Assembly (NCBI GenBank): GCA_035260545.1
Contig: DATFUZ010000070.1
Coordinates: 1 to 22,335, forward strand
Direction: 5' to 3'
DNA length: 22,335 nucleotides
Origin: DATDDB01 sp035260545
Lineage (GTDB): Bacteria > Pseudomonadota > Gammaproteobacteria > Burkholderiales > Gallionellaceae
Part shown: positions 17,689-22,335 of the stretch, in pieces
Layout: each line of letters opens with the position of its first letter
Position numbering within the stretch: the first letter of the stretch is position 1
Program-made: the position numbers and the translations under genes
The notes under the pieces: generated by a model
Told to the model about the DNA's origin: nothing
The model's database searches: none
Seen by the model: the letters and a program-made list of their open reading frames with translations, nothing else

Positions 17689-18891
17689 ATGGCACAGCAA
17701 TTCAAGCATGTAATCGTGGGCGCCGGGTTGGCCGGCGCCTCGGCGGTGCAGGGCATAAGGGAGCTCGATGCGACCGGCTCCATCCTGCTGATCGGCGAAG
17801 AAATCCACCTGCCCTACGACCGGCCGCCGCTTTCCAAGAAACTCTGGTTCGGCACCCAGAAAATGGAGGAGATATTTCTCCACGACCGGGCATACTATGA
17901 CACGCACGGCGTTACCTTGATGCTGGATTCGGCCGTGACCGAAATCGATCCGGACGCGCGGACGATAAAGACCGCCGACGGCAGCCGTCACGGCTACGAG
18001 AGGCTGCTGCTGGCGACCGGCTGCCGGCCGCGACGCATGGACATTCCCGGCGCAGACCTGGAAGGTATATGCTATTTCCGCACGCTCGACGACTACCTGC
18101 GCATCCGCGGCGCAGCCGCAGCGGGAAAGACTGCAACCATCATAGGCGGCGGCTTCATCGGCTCGGAGCTGGCCGCCGCGCTCTGTGCCGAGGGCGTTAA
18201 AGTCACCATGATCTTTCCGGTCAGGTACATCTGCGACAGGGTTTTTCCCGAATCGCTGGCGCTCGCAGTGCAGCAGCACTTTCGGGACAAAGGCATCACC
18301 GTGCTGCATTCCGATAAACCCGTCTCCATCATTCGGGACGGGGCAGGCTTCATTACACGCACTGAAAAAGGGGAAAGCGTGCATGCGGACATGGTCATCG
18401 TCGGCGTGGGCGCCGTTCCCAACGACGCACTCGCGCGAGGTGCGGGTCTTGCGGTCGGAAACGGCATCGTGGTCAATGAATACCTGCAGACCTCCCGTCC
18501 CGAGATCTATGCCGCGGGCGACAACGCCTGGTTTCCCTATCAGGCGCTGGGGCAGTCCATGCGCGTCGAGCACTGGGACCAGGCGCTCAACCAGGGCATG
18601 CATGCGGGGCGCAACATGGCGGGGGCGGCCGAGCCCTACACCTACCAGCCCTACTTCTACTCCGACCTGTTCGAACTTGGGTATGAGGCGACCGGCGAGG
18701 TCGATGCCCGCCTGGAAACATACTCCGACTGGCAGAAGGAAAATGAAACCGGCGTCATCTACTACCTGCGCGAGGGCGTGGTGCGCGGCGTGCTGCTGTG
18801 CAACGTATGGGACAGACTGGACGACGCGCGCGCACTGATCCGCGAAGCCGTTCGCCTCACGCCCGGCCAGCTCCAGGGGCGCATACGCTGA
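17689..18891 (+). CDS. FAD/NAD(P)-dependent oxidoreductase, AIF/ferredoxin-reductase-like
   Basis: The 400-residue product is a two-dinucleotide-binding flavoprotein of the rubredoxin/ferredoxin reductase and AIF type. The FAD site is VIVGAGLAGASA (about 8-19), and YDRPPLSK (43-50) is a hallmark of oxygenase-coupled ferredoxin reductases. The NAD(P) Rossmann motif is TIIGGGFIGSELAAAL (about 148-163), and EIYAAGDNAWFP is the second FAD motif. The C-terminal part (about 325-400, with FYSDLFELGYEATG) resembles the AIF/Reductase_C domain. No CxxC redox pair is visible, so a thioredoxin-reductase role is unlikely. ATG 17689 has AGGAGG at 17679-17684. No ferredoxin, rubredoxin or oxygenase gene is adjacent, so the electron acceptor cannot be named. 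folB follows after 45 bp. Family is confident and function open. Confidence 0.85.
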   Translation: MAQQFKHVIVGAGLAGASAVQGIRELDATGSILLIGEEIHLPYDRPPLSKKLWFGTQKMEEIFLHDRAYYDTHGVTLMLDSAVTEIDPDARTIKTADGSRHGYERLLLATGCRPRRMDIPGADLEGICYFRTLDDYLRIRGAAAAGKTATIIGGGFIGSELAAALCAEGVKVTMIFPVRYICDRVFPESLALAVQQHFRDKGITVLHSDKPVSIIRDGAGFITRTEKGESVHADMVIVGVGAVPNDALARGAGLAVGNGIVVNEYLQTSRPEIYAAGDNAWFPYQALGQSMRVEHWDQALNQGMHAGRNMAGAAEPYTYQPYFYSDLFELGYEATGEVDARLETYSDWQKENETGVIYYLREGVVRGVLLCNVWDRLDDARALIREAVRLTPGQLQGRIR

Positions 18892-18936
18892 CAGCATTCC
18901 GCACCGGCCCGGCGTCCACGAAGCACGGAGGGAAGG

Positions 18937-19299
18937 ATGGCAGAATCACTGGACCGTATCGTGATCGACGACCTGCTGATCCGCTGCATACTGGGGATCA
19001 ATGACGACGAACGGCGCGAAAAGCAGGACGTGCTGATCAATCTTGCCGTCTATACGGACCTGCGCAAGTCCGGCGCAAGCGACCGCATCGAGGACACCGT
19101 GGACTATCGTGCGCTGAAAAAACGCATCCTCGCCATGGCGGAACCTTCTTCATTTCATCTCGAGGAGGCGCTGGCCCACGCGGTCGCCGCGCTGTGCCTC
19201 GAATACCCGCAGGTTCAGCGCGTGGATGTGCGCGTCGAAAAACCCAACGCCCTGCGCTTTGCCCGCACGGTCGCAGTCGAAATCAGCCGCGGCCGCTGA
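18937..19299 (+). CDS. folB: Dihydroneopterin aldolase
   Basis: FolB cleaves 7,8-dihydroneopterin to 6-hydroxymethyl-7,8-dihydropterin and glycolaldehyde in folate synthesis. The 120 residues match the family length. Visible conserved elements are GINDDERREKQDV (with the active-site Glu), TVDYRALKKRI (tyrosine stacking on the pterin), SSFHLEEALAHAVA, and the catalytic lysine in VEKPNALRFA. ATG 18937 is preceded by GGAGGGAAGG. The stop codon overlaps the ribosome-binding site of folK, whose ATG lies 7 bp beyond it, so the two are translationally close and act consecutively in the pathway: FolB makes the substrate of FolK. FolX (dihydromonapterin epimerase) is a close relative, but the linkage to folK favours FolB. 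Confidence 0.92.
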   Translation: MAESLDRIVIDDLLIRCILGINDDERREKQDVLINLAVYTDLRKSGASDRIEDTVDYRALKKRILAMAEPSSFHLEEALAHAVAALCLEYPQVQRVDVRVEKPNALRFARTVAVEISRGR

Positions 19300-19306
19300 G
19301 GATGCC

Positions 19307-19822
19307 ATGGCGCGCGCATTCGTCTCTGTGGGCTCCAACATCGAACCGGAAATCCATGTCCGGCAGGCGCTTGCGCTCATCGCCGTTCGAACGCATCTGG
19401 CCGCCATCTCCACCGTCTATCTCACTGATCCGCTCGGCCGCCCCGAACAGGATCCTTATTACAACTGCGTGCTGGAGATAGCGACGGACCTTCCGCCGCT
19501 GGAAGTGAAGCGCACCCTCCTGCAGGCTATAGAAAACAAGCTGGGGCGGGTGCGCAGGCAGGACAAGTATGCGCCGCGCACCATAGACCTCGACCTCATC
19601 GTGTACGGTGACCTGATACTGGATGAGGACGGCTTGAAACTGCCCGATCCGGAGATCATGAAGCGGCCTTTTCTCGCCCTTCCGCTGGCAGAACTGGCGC
19701 CGGGCTGGGTGCTGGCGGGCAGCAATCGCCGCATCGAGGAGGTGGCGGCTGCGCTTTCCGCGGACCGGATGAGGCCGTTGGCCGATTATGCGCGCCAGCT
19801 GCGGCAGGAGCTCCTGCCGTGA
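19307..19822 (+). CDS. folK: 6-hydroxymethyl-7,8-dihydropterin pyrophosphokinase
   Basis: FolK transfers pyrophosphate from ATP to 6-hydroxymethyl-7,8-dihydropterin, giving the substrate for dihydropteroate synthase. From ATG 19307 the protein has 171 residues, close to the family's 160-170. The frame is open further upstream (19226), but that part overlaps folB and does not resemble the family, while MARAFVSVGSNIEPE does. GAGGA (19298-19302) spaces well to ATG 19307. Signature segments are STVYLTDPLGRPEQD with YYNCV after it, LGRVRRQDKYAPRTIDLDL (the HPPK signature with metal-binding aspartates) and DPEIMKRPFLALPL. folP is not in the window. Confidence 0.93.
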   Translation: MARAFVSVGSNIEPEIHVRQALALIAVRTHLAAISTVYLTDPLGRPEQDPYYNCVLEIATDLPPLEVKRTLLQAIENKLGRVRRQDKYAPRTIDLDLIVYGDLILDEDGLKLPDPEIMKRPFLALPLAELAPGWVLAGSNRRIEEVAAALSADRMRPLADYARQLRQELLP

Positions 19823-19865
19823 CACGGGACGACCAGCCCGGCCGGTACACCTGGGGGCGGCCAGA

Positions 19866-20153
19866 ATGAAAACGGAGCTCTACGTCGTGGTGATGGCCGG
19901 GGTCGTGCTGTCCCTCTTCCTGGTCGTCGGCGAGCTCGCCGCCTTGCGCAAGCGCGCGAGGCGGCGGCTTGCCCATCTCCGGGACCTCTACACGGCCGGC
20001 CGTTTCCCTCGGCTCGTGCTTGAGCTTTGTGCCATCGCGGCGTTCTTTTTGGTCCAGCCGGCCATCATCGCATTTCTGGTGGCCAGGGTAATGGATGGAC
20101 TCAATCCGGAATTTTCCGGCCACGTGATCAGCCAGTTGCGCGGCATGCTATAG
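19866..20153 (+). CDS. Small two-helix membrane protein of unknown function
   Basis: The 95-residue product is not recognised. It has a hydrophobic segment at about 5-27, a very basic loop at 28-49 (RKRARRR and further Arg/Lys), and a second hydrophobic segment at about 50-75, then a short polar tail. By the positive-inside rule the loop should be cytoplasmic and both ends periplasmic. ATG 19866 is chosen because the hydrophobic segment begins directly after it and a G-rich stretch lies just upstream; the longer in-frame extension from 19788 overlaps folK and is not hydrophobic. It sits 43 bp after folK and about 120 bp before emrA. The hairpin-like layout is reminiscent of small partners of HlyD-type pumps (for example DUF1656/AaeX), but no sequence identity was recognised. 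Coding is likely and function unknown. Confidence 0.6.
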   Translation: MKTELYVVVMAGVVLSLFLVVGELAALRKRARRRLAHLRDLYTAGRFPRLVLELCAIAAFFLVQPAIIAFLVARVMDGLNPEFSGHVISQLRGML

Positions 20154-20167
20154 CGCTGCAGGCGCTG

Positions 20168-20218
20168 GCCGGGTACCGAAAATCCGGTATTGAATTCCCG
20201 AAATACCCGGCACATACT
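20168..20218 (+). promoter_or_regulatory. Putative emrAB promoter with nested repeats (possible operator)
   Basis: TTGAAT (20190-20195) and CATACT (20213-20218) are 17 bp apart and could be the -35 and -10 boxes (4/6 each). They are overlapped by a perfect 8-bp inverted repeat, GCCGGGTA (20168-20175) with TACCCGGC (20204-20211). Two similar copies, CCGAAAATCCGG and CCGAAATACCCGG, begin about 22 bp apart. A smaller inverted repeat TACCG/CGGTA lies inside. Regulators of such pumps commonly bind near the promoter, but no regulator gene is in the window. Confidence 0.4.
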
Positions 20219-20271
20219 GCCTGCGCGGCCCGCTTGCGGCGCACTGGAGGCCTTGTGGGGACACCTTGCAG

Positions 20272-21615
20272 ATGGATGGGCACATGAGCGACCAACCAGG
20301 AACGGGCGAAGCCGGCAGCACAAATGGCTTTGACTTGCGCAAGCGGCGCTTGCTGCTGCTGCTCGTGCCCGTGCTGACGCTCGCGGTCCTGGGCGCCGCC
20401 TTCTTTGTGTGGTGGCTGGCGGCGGGCCGGTGGGAATCCGAGACGGACGATGCCTACGTGGGCGGCGATATCGTGGCGGTCACACCGCTCACCGGCGGCA
20501 CGGTAACCGCCATCTACGCCGACAACACGCAAGCAGTTGTTGAAGGGCAGACCGTAGTGCGGCTCGACGGCAGCGATGCCCGCCTGCAGCTGGATGAGGC
20601 CGAAGCCGCCCTTTCCCGCGCGGTGCGCGATGTGCGTGGCTTGTACGCCACAAGCCGGGGCGACATGCGGCTGATCGCGCAGCGTCGCGCCGATCTTGCG
20701 CGCGCGCAGGCTGAACTCGCAAGTAGCGAGGCCACACTGGAGCAGGCGGAGTCCGAACTCAGGCGTCGTGAGGCGCTGGTGCAGCAGCATTTCATTTCTG
20801 CGGAAAATCTGCAATTGGCGCAAACTGCCCGCGATGCGGCCGCGGCGCAGCGCAATGCAGCCCTCAGTGCCGTCGCGGCCGCCGGGGCGGCGATCGGGCG
20901 CACCATCAACCAGGCCCGCGCGGCCAACGCACGCGTAGACAACACGTCAATTGAGAACCATCCGGAGGTGAGGGCGGCTGCGGTTCGCGTGCGCGAGGCC
21001 GACCTTGCCGTCGAACGCACGTATGTGCGCGCACCGGCCGGTGGACAGGTGGCGCGCCGCATGGTGCAGGTCGGCCAGCGCGTGAGGCCGGGCGATCCGC
21101 TGATGGCCATCATCCCCCTGGACAAGGTGTGGGTCGACGCCAACTTCAAGGAGACCCAGCTGGACGACGTGCGCATCGGTCAACCGGTAAAGCTCGTTTC
21201 CGATTTCTACGGCAGCAGCGTGGCGTATCACGGCCGCGTTCTCGGGCTCGCCCCGGGAACAGGATCGGCATTTGCCCTGCTGCCGCCTCAAAATGCCACG
21301 GGCAACTGGGTGAAGATCGTGCAGCGCCTGCCCGTGCGGGTCGGGCTCGATCCCAGGGAGCTTGCCGCGCACCCGCTGCGCATAGGGCTGTCCATGACGG
21401 TCACCATCGACACCCATGATCGGAGCGGTGCGGTGCTCAGCGTTCTGCCGGTTAGCGCGCCTGTCGCCAGAACCACGATTTACGCGGACAGCCTCAAGCC
21501 CGCCAATGCGCTCGTTGCCCGGATTATTGCCGACAACCTGGGCGGCCCGGACCGCATCGTCTCCGCAGTGGCGGGGCGGAAGGCGTCGGGACGTTCGCCG
21601 AGGAGCCGCAGATGA
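20272..21615 (+). CDS. emrA: EmrA-type membrane fusion protein (HlyD family)
   Basis: EmrA is the periplasmic adaptor of a three-part efflux pump with EmrB and an outer-membrane channel. The product has about 447 residues. After a short polar N-terminus comes one membrane helix (about 28-50, LLLLLVPVLTLAVLGAAFF). The HlyD/biotinyl-lipoyl half ETDDAYVGGDIVAVTPLTGG follows, then a long alanine-rich coiled coil (about 110-215) and the second lipoyl half VERTYVRAPAGGQVARR. A beta-barrel part contains the family-typical WVDANFKETQL. ATG 20272 is used; TTG 20266 and ATG 20284 (MSDQPGTGE) are alternatives and no ribosome-binding site decides between them. It overlaps emrB by 4 bp (ATGA), so the two are translationally coupled. 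Drug specificity cannot be read from sequence. Confidence 0.92.
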   Translation: MDGHMSDQPGTGEAGSTNGFDLRKRRLLLLLVPVLTLAVLGAAFFVWWLAAGRWESETDDAYVGGDIVAVTPLTGGTVTAIYADNTQAVVEGQTVVRLDGSDARLQLDEAEAALSRAVRDVRGLYATSRGDMRLIAQRRADLARAQAELASSEATLEQAESELRRREALVQQHFISAENLQLAQTARDAAAAQRNAALSAVAAAGAAIGRTINQARAANARVDNTSIENHPEVRAAAVRVREADLAVERTYVRAPAGGQVARRMVQVGQRVRPGDPLMAIIPLDKVWVDANFKETQLDDVRIGQPVKLVSDFYGSSVAYHGRVLGLAPGTGSAFALLPPQNATGNWVKIVQRLPVRVGLDPRELAAHPLRIGLSMTVTIDTHDRSGAVLSVLPVSAPVARTTIYADSLKPANALVARIIADNLGGPDRIVSAVAGRKASGRSPRSRR

Positions 21616-22335
21616 AAGCCCCACAACCGGCCGCACTGCACGGCTTCAGGCTAGCCATCGCGACGCTCGCCCTGGGGCTCGGCTCGTTCATGAACGTGCT
21701 GGACCTGACCATCGTCAACGTGGCAGTGCCGACCATGGCCGGCGCATTCGCCGTCACGCCGACCGAGGCCACCTGGATCATCACTTCCTATTCAGTAGCA
21801 GAGGGCATTCTGCTGCCGCTGGCCGGCTTCCTTGCCGGAAGATATGGCGAGGTGCGGACCTTCGTGGGGTCCACGCTGCTGTTCACGGCGGCCTCGCTGC
21901 TCTGCGCGATATCGCCATCCTTTGGCATCCTGCTTGCGGCCCGCGTGCTCCAGGGCGTATTCGGCGCGTCGATGATCCCCATGTCGCAGACGCTGCTCAC
22001 CACCGTCTTTCCCCCGCACCAGAGGGGCCTGGCACTGGGCATCTGGGCGATGACCACCGTAATCGCACCCATCGTCGGCCCCGTGGCCGGCGGCTGGCTC
22101 ACCGACAATGTGTCATGGCACTGGATCTTCCTCGTTAACCTGCCGGTCGGACTGCTGGTCGGATTCGTCGTATCGCTCCTGCTCGGCGGGCGCGATGTGG
22201 TCGTTCCGGAAAAGAAATTCGAGAAGATGGACCTGGTCGGCCTGGGGCTGCTGATGGTGGGCATAGGCTCGCTGCAGATCATGCTCGACAAGGGGAACCA
22301 GCTGGACTGGTTCTCCTCGGGCACCATCGTCGCGC
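21612..22335 (+). CDS. emrB: EmrB-type DHA2 drug:proton antiporter, N-terminal part (cut by window edge)
   Basis: This is the inner-membrane transporter partner of EmrA. It is a 14-helix major facilitator (DHA2 family) expelling hydrophobic compounds by proton antiport. The frame runs open from ATG 21612 to the end of the window (241 codons), about half of the usual 510. The start MKAPQPAALHGFRLAIATL leads into helix 1 with FMNVLDLTIVNVAVPTM, the DHA2 signature. Later landmarks are ATWIITSYSVAEG, the loop motif AGRYGEVR (motif A position), RVLQGVFGASMIPMSQ, and GPVAGGWLTDNVSWHWIF (motif C/D1 region of EmrB). AGGAG at 21601-21605 inside the emrA end is the ribosome-binding site. It overlaps the emrA stop by 4 bp. 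Identification is firm for the visible part. Confidence 0.93.
   Translation, partial: MKAPQPAALHGFRLAIATLALGLGSFMNVLDLTIVNVAVPTMAGAFAVTPTEATWIITSYSVAEGILLPLAGFLAGRYGEVRTFVGSTLLFTAASLLCAISPSFGILLAARVLQGVFGASMIPMSQTLLTTVFPPHQRGLALGIWAMTTVIAPIVGPVAGGWLTDNVSWHWIFLVNLPVGLLVGFVVSLLLGGRDVVVPEKKFEKMDLVGLGLLMVGIGSLQIMLDKGNQLDWFSSGTIVA

Noticed and set aside
16148..18897. Long minus-strand frames opposite marC, the pseudouridine synthase and the flavoprotein
   Set aside because: Antisense to well-supported genes with clear motifs; no domain, no start signal.
19803..19818. 16-bp perfect palindrome near the end of folK
   Set aside because: It has no loop and lies in coding sequence for conserved-composition Gln-Glu-Leu-Leu codons; could easily arise by chance.

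Overview
The window is a chromosomal housekeeping segment of a GC-rich Gram-negative bacterium, most likely a betaproteobacterium. This rests on the protein sequences: a Calvin-cycle-type class II FBP aldolase, an E3 with its own lipoyl domain, a PilU ATPase and an Lnt acyltransferase. The glycolytic/Calvin gene order also fits. A chemolithoautotrophic or facultatively autotrophic lineage is plausible from the aldolase subtype, but no RuBisCO or PRK gene is present to prove it. Every recognisable gene is intact except the two cut by the window edges.

Layout. Bases 1-1091 hold the 3' end of dnaE (+), which converges on a minus-strand block of gspE-like ATPase, lpdA and proA (6018 down to 1102). 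A divergent intergenic region (6019-6268) with a good sigma70-like promoter leads into a plus-strand central-carbon cluster: tkt, gap, pgk, pyk, fba (6269-13270). Hairpins after gap and after fba divide it into probable units tkt-gap and pgk-pyk-fba. Next come pilU (+, 13381-14574) and a convergent lnt (-, 14589-16109). From 16178 to the right edge everything is on the plus strand: marC-like membrane protein, an RsuA/RluF-type pseudouridine synthase, an AIF/ferredoxin-reductase-like flavoprotein, folB, folK, a small two-helix membrane protein, emrA and the start of emrB.

How the genes work together. Tkt, Gap, Pgk and Fba are shared by the Calvin cycle, the pentose phosphate pathway and glycolysis/gluconeogenesis. 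Pyk completes glycolysis to pyruvate, and LpdA serves the 2-oxoacid dehydrogenases that use pyruvate and 2-oxoglutarate. FolB and FolK catalyse consecutive folate steps and their genes are 7 bp apart. EmrA and EmrB form a tripartite-type drug efflux pump, and their genes overlap by 4 bp. The GspE-like protein and PilU are both secretion/pilus-type hexameric ATPases, but sit at separate loci with no other pilus or secretion gene beside them.

No mobile element, CRISPR array, tRNA, rRNA or phage gene was seen, and nothing here looks like a new multi-gene system. The most checkable oddities are a repeat-rich putative promoter/operator before emrA, the small membrane protein between folK and emrA, the unassigned flavoprotein, the orphan GspE-like ATPase, and a seven-glycine tract inside dnaE.
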